Shown one piece after another: positions 56,055 to 64,000 of a DNA stretch of 64,000 bases (position 1 is its first letter; each line of letters opens with the position of its first letter). The notes under the pieces are model-generated. The model saw only the letters and a list, made by a program, of their open reading frames with translations. It had not been told where the DNA came from and searched no databases. Source of the stretch: Topomyia yanbarensis. Taxonomy: Eukaryota > Arthropoda > Insecta > Diptera > Culicidae. The translations under genes were made by a program, and so were the position numbers. The DNA lies in the NCBI RefSeq assembly GCF_030247195.1, contig NC_080672.1:363374271-363438270 (forward strand), read 5' to 3'.

Positions 56055-57320
56055 ATGAAATTTCCAAATCCAAACCATTTACTAAATGTCGAAGTGGACT
56101 ATGAGTTACTTCTGCGAAATCGTACGACAGACAGACAGAAGACAAGACAGTCGAAATTAAGACTTTTACGTCGACTATTTTTGCAAGATCAGAAGGAAAG
56201 CAAAACGTATATGCCTCCTTACAGATTTGAATTTGAAATAGATGATATCCTTGATCAAGTTTATCTAATTGAGATAGAATTGCTGGCAGGAGCGAACGCG
56301 GAATTGATATCGCGGTTAAGGCATTATTATCTTAGAACCCTTAGGGGAGAACCAAGATATTTTGAAACTGAGAAATCGCGTAGGGAACTTTTGACGAGAA
56401 TCAGCAAAATTCTTAGAAAAGCTTCCTATGAACTGCAAACTACGTCAGAGGAGGAATCCCAGTCTTCAGCAGACGAAGAGGTAGACAATGCTCAATTAAC
56501 TAGATTATCTGGCTACGTCGATAAAGAAGAGGCAGTTGAACCTTCATATGAAGATTTGCTGCAGAGGATTATAGAACTCGAAGCTTTGATAAACCAGGTA
56601 AAAATTAATAGTATTGAGGTCGAGATAGAAGCTAATTGTAGTGTCGAGCTAGAAGGTAGTCGTGAGGTTGAGCTAGAAGTTCGGCCTGATATCCCAGTCA
56701 TTACGGAAGAATCGCCATGTAATCTTCCTAATGCACACAAAGTAGATGAACAAACTCAAAGTTTCTGCGACAATTATGATACCATGAATTCGGGTATGGA
56801 GACATTAGAAGATAGTAATCAAGTTGAAAGCCAACTAGAACTGCATATTATTAGATGCGAGCAACCCAACCGCGACACTGCAGAAGGCATGTTAATTCTG
56901 AATGAAATCGGACATGGAATTAATTGCTTCGATCAAAAGCTTTTGAAAAATAACAGCGAGTCAATAAACTTGTCCAGAGGATTGTCTAATAACGTAATAG
57001 AGTTACTCAAAGTCAAAAAGCTAAACGATTCCCTTAAGGTCAAAAGTGATTTTGGAAAAAATGGTGAATATTATAAGGAAATGCAAAAGTTGCACCTTAA
57101 CTACAATTGGGACAATTATTTCCGAAATCTAACACGGTTGGTGTACCGTCCGCTTGATAGAGGAAAACCAATAAATATAAACCTTTCCCGTAAATTAAGA
57201 TCTCGCCGTAGTCAGGAAATTATATATACAAAACACTGCTACGAGCTTGAAGATTCTACTGGAAAGCGACTTGGCGTCTTCTACGGGAACCACCTGAAGA
57301 AGATCCATTTGCCCAAGTAA
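56055..57320 (+). CDS. Gag-like protein joined to an integrase C-terminal tail, 421 residues
   Basis: Uninterrupted frame, start at the first ATG after the leader. Residues 1 to about 160 are charged and helical (RLLRRLFLQDQKESKTYMPP, YLIEIELLAGANAELISRL, RLRHYYLRTLRGEPRYFETE), as expected for a Gag capsid region. Residues 160-300 are acidic and repetitive. No CCHC knuckle is seen. From about 355 the sequence changes to RNLTRLVYRPLDRGKPININ and ends YELEDSTGKRLGVFYGNHLK KIHLPK, which resembles the end of Ty3/gypsy integrases (the GPY-type tail: YEL-D--G--LG-YH---LK). The simplest reading is that an in-frame deletion removed nearly all of pol. A fused product would have Gag ends but no enzyme. 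Gag identity is by position and character only. Confidence 0.65.
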   Translation: MKFPNPNHLLNVEVDYELLLRNRTTDRQKTRQSKLRLLRRLFLQDQKESKTYMPPYRFEFEIDDILDQVYLIEIELLAGANAELISRLRHYYLRTLRGEPRYFETEKSRRELLTRISKILRKASYELQTTSEEESQSSADEEVDNAQLTRLSGYVDKEEAVEPSYEDLLQRIIELEALINQVKINSIEVEIEANCSVELEGSREVELEVRPDIPVITEESPCNLPNAHKVDEQTQSFCDNYDTMNSGMETLEDSNQVESQLELHIIRCEQPNRDTAEGMLILNEIGHGINCFDQKLLKNNSESINLSRGLSNNVIELLKVKKLNDSLKVKSDFGKNGEYYKEMQKLHLNYNWDNYFRNLTRLVYRPLDRGKPININLSRKLRSRRSQEIIYTKHCYELEDSTGKRLGVFYGNHLKKIHLPK

Positions 57321-57324
57321 AACA

Positions 57325-57740
57325 TTCTCAGCTATGAAACTCTTCGGAGTGACAAAATGAACTCGTTTCATAATAAAACACCTTCGGGTCAATACTGAAA
57401 CATTGTTATGAAGTAACAACACTCAATTCTCAGCTATGAAACTCTTCGGAGTGACAAAATGAATCCGTTTCATAACAAAATACCTCAGGGTCAATACTGA
57501 AACTGTGTTGTACAATAACAACATCCAACGATTTCCAGCTATGTAGCTCTACGGAGTAACCACATAACACTTTTATAGAAAATACCTGCGGGTCAGTATT
57601 GAAATCGTGTTGTAAAATAAGACCCACTTCTTCCAGCTATGAAGCTCTACGGAGTAACTACATGCACGTCATAATAAAACACCTCCGGGGTCATTATTGA
57701 ACAATAAAGAACAACACCACCCATTCATTTCCAAGCTATG
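57325..57740 (+). repeat. About 100-bp tandem repeat after the ORF
   Basis: cagctatgaa(a/g)ctc starts near 57330, 57432, 57537, 57635 and (partial) 57734; each unit also has ggagtaac/ggagtgac and cggg(g)tca(a/g)ta. Periods 98-105 bp. The first unit begins right after the stop codon. Confidence 0.85.
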
Positions 57741-58640
57741 TATCGTGAGAGACAAGAACTTCAAAAAACACTTCAAGAAAGGAAACCCACGAATACTACT
57801 TGAATCATTTGCTTTGAGATAGCCAAAGAGGAATCTGTGCGTTGATTTCAAGAAAGTAGTAGGATTCATGAATGATAAGAACGAGCCAAGGCGATGACCT
57901 GTCAACAGTAGTTAACAAACGAATGTTTAAAGTGAGCCTGGCGATGACTTCGAAAAACAAAAAAGTAAATGTTCCTATAAGAGCGAGAATGAGCACGACT
58001 CTGAAGCTCTCATACGTCGATTCTTGGAGTCATTCTCTAGGAAACCTGATCTTCTTCGATCACAGTAAAGCGTGATCAGACCTCACAAGAAAAATATAAG
58101 ATGGATTTCAAGCTATGTCAACTTCATGCGAAGCAACCAAGAAATTTAAAAAAAAATCCATCAAACCCCAAACGGAGAAGAAATAATCAATAAACAAACT
58201 TCCCCATGTAAATACTGTAAATTAGTGATTAGTACGCGCCTAACGCCCTACGTTAAATGTATTGTTAGTTTAAGTTTCTGTTAGTTAATTGTTCAGACTC
58301 ACGATTAATTCATTGTTTCTTCTTCTTATTTTTTATCCAAATCATTTGCATGCCTTCAATTTAGTATCTCTTCTCTTCATAGTTATTTTTTCAATATTTT
58401 TCTCTCCGTTGTATTTTTAATGTAGAATACATTTAAGGTTTCAATATAGGGGTCCCGTTTCAAAATATCGGCTGCGGCGCCGCGTCAGATTTTGAACGTT
58501 AATAACTTTTATCATACTTAACAGAATGATTTGATTTTTAGGCCAATTTGTTGCAAATATGTTCCTCTATGCTGTATTAAAATTTGAAGTATGTATAACA
58601 TGTACTAATAACAAAAAAATGCGTTTTGAAAAATCTTTCG
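57741..58640 (+). other. LTR element interior, non-coding
   Basis: No frame over about 67 codons. Contains short stretches later echoed near 61080-61260 (e.g. the ...aacttt...cttaac... block at 58500). Confidence 0.4.
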
Positions 58641-58916
58641 AAAACGACTCGGAAAAGTGAAAATTTTCAGCCCATCCCGCACAGAGCCGTCGTTATGGTA
58701 GACCAACCGAACAATAAAATAATGAAAAGTTTATATATAGGTCCACTACATGTTTGTTCGTATGGTTATTCGCATTGGGTTGCTTGACGAGAGCACTTGG
58801 TGGGGGAAAGACGGCATATTCCTTTGGTTAGGCCATTAGAAGCCGGACGGAAAGGAAAGGCTCATGCACGGCACGAGAACGAGGGAGAAAGCGATAGTAG
58901 TGCATATTAGCGCGAT

Positions 58917-58926
58917 TATATAAATA
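58917..58926 (+). promoter_or_regulatory. TATA-like box before H3-like copy 1
   Basis: tatataaata, about 55 bases before the H3-like sequence and followed by an initiator-like ttctcatcgttcg. This is the usual distance in insect histone genes. Copy 2 has a mutated counterpart near 60030. Confidence 0.5.
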
Positions 58927-58971
58927 TCTGTCGGTCGGTTTTTCTCATCGTTCGTATTCGTTCAAGCACTA

Positions 58972-59248
58972 GCAAGCAGCCAGTCCACCGAAGAAAAGCA
59001 GTCGGCGATGACGACGGCGGAAAAAGTGCCCCAGCTACTGGTGACTCATCGCAACCCGATCAGGAACTGTCGCCCTGCAAGAATTTCGCCCCAACTAAAG
59101 GGCAACAGAGTAGGCTATCGTTCCAGCGTCTGGGTCGTGAGATTGTGCAGGACTGCAAAGTCGAGCTACGCTTACAAAGCTCAGTCGTAATGATGCCCCG
59201 AGAAGCCAACGATGCCTACTTGGTCGGTTTGTTCGAGAATGCAAAATA
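58972..59248 (+). pseudogene. Histone H3 pseudogene, copy 1
   Basis: Recognisable H3 pieces in several frames: a STG-K-like start, then KSAPATG (59018-59041 region), an altered HRYRPGTVAL region, PFQRL, then [15 protein letters not shown] and [12 protein letters not shown] near the end. So it covers roughly H3 residues 5-107 with deletions and shifts in the N-terminal tail and middle. No intact frame. Histone H3 is a core nucleosome protein; nothing functional could be made here. The substitutions include many silent-looking ones, so it is old relative to the LTRs. Confidence 0.8.
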
Positions 59249-59316
59249 GTGCTTTCTAGCTCACCGTGTCCGCGGGGAGTGCGTCTGAATTATGCTCCCG
59301 CAATAAAACAATAAAC

Positions 59317-59332
59317 GGTTCTTTACAGGACC
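59317..59332 (+). terminator. Histone-type 3' stem-loop 1
   Basis: ggttctttacaggacc: six-base stem with one G-U pair and a four-base loop, about 70 bases after H3-like copy 1. Replication-dependent histone mRNAs end just after such a stem-loop. Confidence 0.8.
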
Positions 59333-59880
59333 AATTAATTGTGTTCTAATAAGAATTAAACTGAAATTTACATTTTATGGTGTATAACAAGTAATTTTCA
59401 GAAAGCAATATAAGAAATACGATGTGTGGAAAGAAAGAAAGAGAATTTAAATTATCCTCTCGCTCGTTTTCGTGCACTGCTTTTCCATTCCTTTCTGCTG
59501 CTACTACCATCATAACTAAAACGAATGTGCGTGTTCCCCCACCATCTCATGACCAGTGTTGCCACAATTGCATGTCGCTATTACAATTTGAATTATTTTA
59601 TTGATCCTCTCTAGTATTGATAAAATATAGAACGTGCAAAGTACACTAGTCGCATGCTTTTATTCGAACTTTTTGGCAGCCTCCGTTGATTAACTGCATA
59701 AATCGATTTGTTTGTGCAGCTCCTTGCTAGTAGCAAACTAAATAGCCTTTATCAGCGCTAACAAATAAAACAAAAGAATTTAAATTTGTGAAAATCTTTT
59801 CCTTCCTTCTTTTCAAATCTGCAACATTCTTTGAAAATATTGTTTGAATGTTGTTATTGAAAAACTGAACATGCAAGTTT
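59333..59880 (+). other. Spacer between H3-like copies 1 and 2
   Basis: AT-rich, no gene; similar in order to the spacer after copy 2 (gtaattttcagaaagcaa / aaattttcaacaagcaa, then ttatcctctcgctcgtttt). Confidence 0.5.
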
Positions 59881-60084
59881 GCTAGCACTGGTCACTAGAT
59901 TGAAGGCGATGGAAAGACAGAATATTCGTTTTGGTTATGCTAGTATTGGTAGCCGAACGGAAAGGAAAGGCACAGGAATGGCACGAAAACGAGCGGGAGA
60001 GCGATAGTAGTGCTTTCTCGTGTTTTCATATATGAATATTGGTCGGTCGGTTTTTCTCATCATTCGTATTCGTTCAAGCACTAG

Positions 60085-60352
60085 CAAGCAGCCAGTCCAC
60101 CGGAGGAAAGCAGTTGGCGATGATGACGGTCCGCAAAAGTGCCCCAGCTACTGGTGGCCCATCGCAACCAACTACCGATCAGGAACTGTCGCCATGCTAG
60201 TATTTCGCCCCAACTAAAGGGCAACGGAGCAACTAATCCGCTGGCTAACATTCCAGCGTCTGGTTCGTAAGGTTGTGTATTACTTCAAAGTCGAGCTACG
60301 CTTACAAAACTCAGCCGTAATGAAGCCAGTGATGCCTACTTGGTCGGTTTGT
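60085..60352 (+). pseudogene. Histone H3 pseudogene, copy 2
   Basis: Starts STGGKQLAMMTVRKSAPATG: compared with H3, the APRK of the tail is missing and the KAARK part altered. It then shifts frame, with pieces corresponding to RPGTVA, FQRLVR, an altered EIAQDF, KVELRLQNSAVM and AYLVGL before breaking off. About 85-90% similar to copy 1 by eye. No intact frame. Confidence 0.8.
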
Positions 60353-60383
60353 GGGAGTGGGCGTAAATTACAATAAAAGCAAC

Positions 60384-60399
60384 GGTTCTTTTCAGGACC
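60384..60399 (+). terminator. Histone-type 3' stem-loop 2
   Basis: ggttcttttcaggacc, preceded by caac and followed by aatca. One G-U pair, loop TTTC-like. Confidence 0.85.
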
Positions 60400-60726
60400 A
60401 ATCAATTGTGTTCTAGTGAGAGTTAAACTGAAACTTTTATTTTAAGGTGTGTAGCAAATTTTCAACAAGCAACATAATACGTTGGGTAGAAAGAAGTAGC
60501 TTGCACAAGGAACAAAAATTTAAATTATCCTCTCGCTCGTTTCGTGCACTGCTTTTCCATTCCTTTCTACTGTTATTATCAGTATTACCAAAACGAATGT
60601 GTTGTTGCATGTGTTTAAGAGAAACGTTGAAGTCGCATGCTTCTATTCAAGCTTTTTGGCAGCCCCCGTGAACTAACTGCATTAAATGATTTTTTGTGCA
60701 GCTCCGTGCTAGTAGCAAACAAAATG

Positions 60727-60905
60727 GCCCTACCAGTGTCTGATTCATGAGATTGTGCAGGATTTCAAAGTCGAGCTAAGCTTATAAAGTTCAGCCGTAA
60801 TGGTACCCGAAGAAGCCAGTCTTGTCGTTTTGTTCGAGGCTACAAAACAGTTCGCCAGGCACGTAACTATCATGCCAAAAATATCCAACGATCCAGCGCA
60901 TCACC
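60727..60905 (+). pseudogene. Histone H3 pseudogene, copy 3, C-terminal part
   Basis: Begins in the LVREIAQDF region (LIHEIVQDFKVELSL, stop, SSAVM), then EEASLVVLFE and, unlike the other copies, reaches the end region: FARHVTIMPK. So it covers roughly H3 residues 70-125. The N-terminal half is gone. Confidence 0.75.
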
Positions 60906-60929
60906 ATCAACACCAACGCCGATACCAAA

Positions 60930-60945
60930 GGTTCTTTTCAGAACC
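60930..60945 (+). terminator. Histone-type 3' stem-loop 3
   Basis: ggttcttttcagaacc, a perfect six-base stem with caga/acca-type flanks, followed about 12 bases later by a purine-rich agagaatt that could be a U7-binding downstream element. Confidence 0.9.
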
Positions 60946-61393
60946 ACCATTATTACCATAGAGAATTATTTGAAAATTTCCCATTCTAACGTGATTCTGT
61001 TGAATATTATTAGATTTAAATTAACGTCTCGAATTGAAATCACGACGCTCCGGTTATGTGACAGACATTACCCACCCATCTTTTTTTATTGTGACCACGA
61101 CACCCCTTTTCAATATTTCTGAATGAACAGAAGGTCGAGTTTGGAAAGTTTGTAACTTTCATTGTACTTAACCAAATTACACAATGTTCGCACTAATGAT
61201 TCAGAAATATGATCAGGAATCTTCTGTTAGATTTGTAAGTATGTATAATTTACATGAATAAAGAAAAATTGATTTTCAGGAATCAATTATTATCTGTTCT
61301 TCCATTGGCCAGTACTACGCGACTTCCTCATGCTAACAATTAATTTCATCGTTAGCCATCTCCCTCACCAAGGCCAACAACGCCAACAAAACC

Positions 61394-61409
61394 GGTCCTT
61401 TTCAGGACC
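61394..61409 (+). terminator. Histone-type 3' stem-loop 4
   Basis: ggtccttttcaggacc, perfect stem, followed by accatcat and a purine-rich gtaaagaataa. The sequence before it (61290-61390) is not clearly H3; it may come from another histone gene or a 3' UTR. Confidence 0.85.
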
Positions 61410-62095
61410 ACCATCATTTTTGTAAAGAATAATTTGAAATATTCCTCGCCCAAATCAGATTTTGTCCGAAAATCCTAATGAGTATCAACATATTTGAAGA
61501 ACGGGTTCCTTATGTATTCTACATCTCTCCGGTTATGTCGCAGACATTACCCACCCATCTTTTTTTATTTTTGGCCATAATTATTCGTTGCATTCGTTTA
61601 CATTTTTTATTGTAATGGTAGTCGCATTTCATCCATCGTTAAAACCATTTTCCTCCTGCAATCTACCTGAAAAGAAGGAAAAATCGCCGGGTTCCTGGAA
61701 AATAATTGCTCAAATAAGCAAAACAACGACACGACACATAAATAAAAAAATACTTCCCTAAGTTTTCGGCTGGATTTTCCGTGGTTTTCCGACGAAAATT
61801 TACGGAAAACCATTCCGCAACAGTCCGGGTACTACAAAAATAAACAAAGCCGCCATCACTGTATTTCATTTTGACATTTGTTTTTCATTTTTGTTCCGTT
61901 TTGTTGGCAATGCACTAAGAGTGAATGAGTTACGGGAGTGAGTGACGATTTGCTCCCAGTATGCGTGTGAGTGATTGAGAAGTAAATTGGTATTGTTAGT
62001 TTCGTCGAAAATATAATATTTTCGATTTGACGTTTTGTGTTTATGATAAACAGTTTTCGGATTATTATTTCTGGAGGGTTTTTCATAGCGCAAGA
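61410..62095 (+). other. LTR element interior, non-coding
   Basis: AT-rich; two short minus-strand frames without resemblance. Confidence 0.4.
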
Positions 62096-62355
62096 CGAAT
62101 TTATTGTGGAAAATGAATGCAATCTGAGTTTCGGAGTATACTCTGGAGGGATTGCCATTCAGGATTCACAGGTTTATTATTATTGTGGAGAGTGAATGCG
62201 ATCAGAATTTCGGGATTAATTCTGGAGTGATCGTTATTCAGGATTCGCAGGTTTATTTTTATCGTTTATAATGTGGAAAACGTACATGATCATTAATTCA
62301 GATATTATTCTGGAGTAGATCATGATTCTGGATCCACAAGTCGCGGTTTATTTTA
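62096..62355 (+). repeat. Tandem repeat of about 80-90 bp near the 3' LTR
   Basis: Three diverged units with tttat...gtgga(a/g), a ...tctggag..gat block and (t/g)caggattc(a/g)cagg. Roughly 62100, 62178 and 62258. Confidence 0.6.
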
Positions 62356-62582
62356 CAGATTATTGTTTTCAGTGGTTCGGCTAATTCATTGCTGAAGTGA
62401 AAACAATGTTCTAGTATTGTTATTTTCTGAAATTTTCATAAATTTCAGCGAAGTAATCTCTTTATAATTGTTGTATGAATGTTTTTTTTTGCGTGTTGAT
62501 GTTTGAATGAGTTTGCTTGTCATATTTATTTTGGAATTTCATTTTCAATAGCCAATTTTTCAACTCAGTAAAATGAAACCCT

Positions 62583-62624
62583 ACGAAAATTTGATTGAAT
62601 TTTGCAATTCAATCAAATTTTCGT
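62583..62624 (+). repeat. Perfect 19-bp hairpin before the purine tract
   Basis: Arm acgaaaatttgattgaatt, loop ttgc, then the exact complement. It ends 9 bases before the purine tract. Confidence 0.9.
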
Positions 62625-62633
62625 ACAATTAAT

Positions 62634-62642
62634 AGGGGATGA
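62634..62642 (+). other. Polypurine tract
   Basis: aggggatga, directly before the 3' LTR; primes plus-strand DNA synthesis in LTR elements. Confidence 0.65.
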
Positions 62643-64000
62643 TGTAGCATGTTCACCTTTTTCGTGGTTTTTGTCATTATTCGTTCACTACGCTCACTAT
62701 GCCAAAACGCATCACATCAAGAAATATTCAGACGCTTGTGTACAAATATTCCCTTGCATGCAATTTTAGCCTATTTCGGATGAACTTTCAAAAAATATTC
62801 CGTCTCACCGAAACCCAAATGCGCATTAGAATGAAATGGATAGATACGAATGTGTTAAGAGGAAAGAGTATTCTTAAAATTCAAGCGAGAGAAATGGTTG
62901 TCGAAAGAGTAGTATTTGTAAAAATACGTACTTCCGACTACGAATACTCGAATCACTTGACGCCTATCTGAGGATTTACAGAACTGCAACTCGTCCATTT
63001 CGATCCTGATCGTGGAAGAGGCAGCAGTGTGAAGTTCTTTTTTTAGTATCGCGGTGTGTTTTAAAAGGTAGTTTGTTAAAAATGTGAGAAGTTCTTTTAG
63101 GATTAAATTTATTAAAAAAGTTCCTTTCCGATAGGCATAGCTAGTGCGGTCAGTGAATTGTGCGGTCAGAAATACAAATTTGAATTCGCTACATTTCGTG
63201 CGAACTTGTGTGTGAAAAGAAGGTAAGACTAAATAATTATTGAGTTGTGTGATAAAAAGCTTCAAAGCGTCGAATAGCCGATCGACGGCTTCTTCTCTTT
63301 TATTGAAAGTTTGGAGATTTTTCGCCATCCGTGTTCTAGCGACGCATACGCTCGGCACGCCGCCCGTCTCGTTTACCACCCTGCTGACCCCACGTTCCGG
63401 CTTCGAAAGTTCCCGACGCTTTTGGCAAAAGGTCGGAAGGAAGCTGCAAAATCATCAACGCGCTTCGTTAGAGCGACGGCCATCTTCATCGTCGGAAAGT
63501 TGGCCGAATTCAACACCCAGTAGGCAAAGGCCTAAATAGCGTCATCATTGCGACGCCATTGTAGACGCCGTTCGTCGCCATCGCTGAATAGGTTTGCGAT
63601 AGGAAGTCGGTGCCGAAGCCGCAATACCAGTCGGCACCCAGCTGAGATGCAGCTCTACTAGATCGACGCTGTTCCTGAAATAACGCATGTAAGTTAAAAA
63701 TAGATCATTGATCCGTGCACGTAGATCCATACACACACAAAACTCAAACCTTCGAAAGCTTTCTTTGCCGCTCGAAAGCTAAAGCCGAGCGCGCATTTGT
63801 ACTGCTCAGCGCAGCTTTATCCGCTAGCAGGAAATTTTGACCGCACATAGGTAGAAAGGAAAGGGGAAAGCTAGAAAGGGAAGGAACACGAAAAATGTAA
63901 AGCTTAATGAATATATGAAACCTAGGTTAAGAATAAAATGCCGTATTTTAATCCGTCCAATAAAATGTTTTCCTGTTAGTTAGTGTTACCTGAAATGTTT
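62643..64000 (+). repeat. 3' LTR, first 1,358 bp
   Basis: Same as the 5' LTR from its TGTAGC start; cut by the window edge, expected to end near 64510. Confidence 0.9.

Larger units (their letters stand above)
58641..61409 (+). other. Histone-derived block: three H3-like copies and four histone-type 3' stem-loops
   Basis: Repeated modules of promoter-like DNA, decayed H3 sequence and a stem-loop, all on the plus strand. Copies 1 and 2 share about 400 bases of upstream sequence (ggaaaggaaaggc, gagcgatagtagtgc, ggtcggtcggtttttctca, attcgttcaagcactagcaa). Detailed parts are listed separately. Confidence 0.8.
53706..64000 (+). mobile_element. Young LTR retrotransposon, non-autonomous, carrying histone H3-derived sequence; runs off the window
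   Basis: 5' LTR 53706-55573, primer-binding site at 55577, one Gag/integrase-tail ORF, tandem repeats, a histone-derived block, a purine tract, then the 3' LTR from 62643. The interior is 7,069 bp. Protease, reverse transcriptase, RNase H and the integrase core are not present, so it must depend on another element. The tRNA-Lys primer site, long LTRs and integrase tail suggest the Ty3/gypsy group, perhaps near Osvaldo; that placement is inference. Confidence 0.85.

Noticed and set aside
57325..57740. CRISPR-like array
   Set aside because: Units are about 100 bp, diverged along their whole length and have no repeat-spacer pattern; the context is a eukaryotic LTR element.
59008..59190. 60-codon plus frame in the histone block as a gene
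   Set aside because: It is an out-of-frame reading of the H3-derived sequence.
1..64000. Endogenous viral sequences (flavivirus or rhabdovirus integrations common in Aedes)
   Set aside because: None of the longer frames resembles a viral polymerase, nucleoprotein or glycoprotein; all polymerase-like frames are non-LTR retrotransposons.

Overview
The window is animal nuclear DNA, most likely from a mosquito and probably an Aedes-like culicine. Reasons: the one complete host gene is a spliced ST7-family gene with GT/AG introns; almost everything else is transposable elements; and the element types (R1, CR1/L2, RTE-like and Tc1 elements, many small foldback or MITE elements, a very long LTR element) fit a large mosquito genome. 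The species is inference. There are no bacterial operons, CRISPR arrays or rRNA genes.

Layout. 1-5746: flanking DNA, then a nearly full-length but decayed R1-clade retrotransposon on the minus strand (631-5735) with an 11-bp target duplication. 5747-8187: intergenic DNA with two inverted 274-bp MITEs. 8188-10065: ST7 homologue on the minus strand, four coding exons. 10458-15110: CR1/L2-like retrotransposon, minus strand, with both ORFs open. 15239-18056: a palindrome and a broken RTE-like element. 18058-20035: a foldback element holding another MITE and a 150-bp duplication. 21724-21963: first coding exon of an unrecognised plus-strand gene whose next exon was not found. 24420-28935: second R1-clade copy, internally deleted. 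29828-33470: a mariner-like MITE, a 5'-truncated RTE-like element with an open frame, and a hairpin MITE. 34882-38369: a long inverted-repeat element with three further elements nested in it. 40687-41075: a pogo/psq transposase relic. 41251-45660: nested TIR elements, a small MITE and a 1.7-kb near-perfect palindrome. 46850-48540: a Tc1 element with one frameshift. 49939-53659: an inverted-repeat structure around a satellite-like array. 53706-64000 and beyond: a young LTR retrotransposon.

The most unusual object is the last one. Its two LTR copies look identical over the 1,358 bp visible. A tRNA-Lys-type primer site follows the 5' LTR and a purine tract precedes the 3' LTR. Its only long ORF appears to join a Gag-like protein to the last residues of an integrase, with protease, reverse transcriptase, RNase H and the integrase core missing. 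The rest of its interior holds tandem repeats and a 2.7-kb stretch with three decayed histone H3-derived copies and four histone-mRNA-type 3' stem-loops, in the same orientation as the element.

The two host coding pieces have no evident functional link. All other coding sequence belongs to mobile elements, mostly broken; the CR1/L2-like element is the best candidate for an intact autonomous one.
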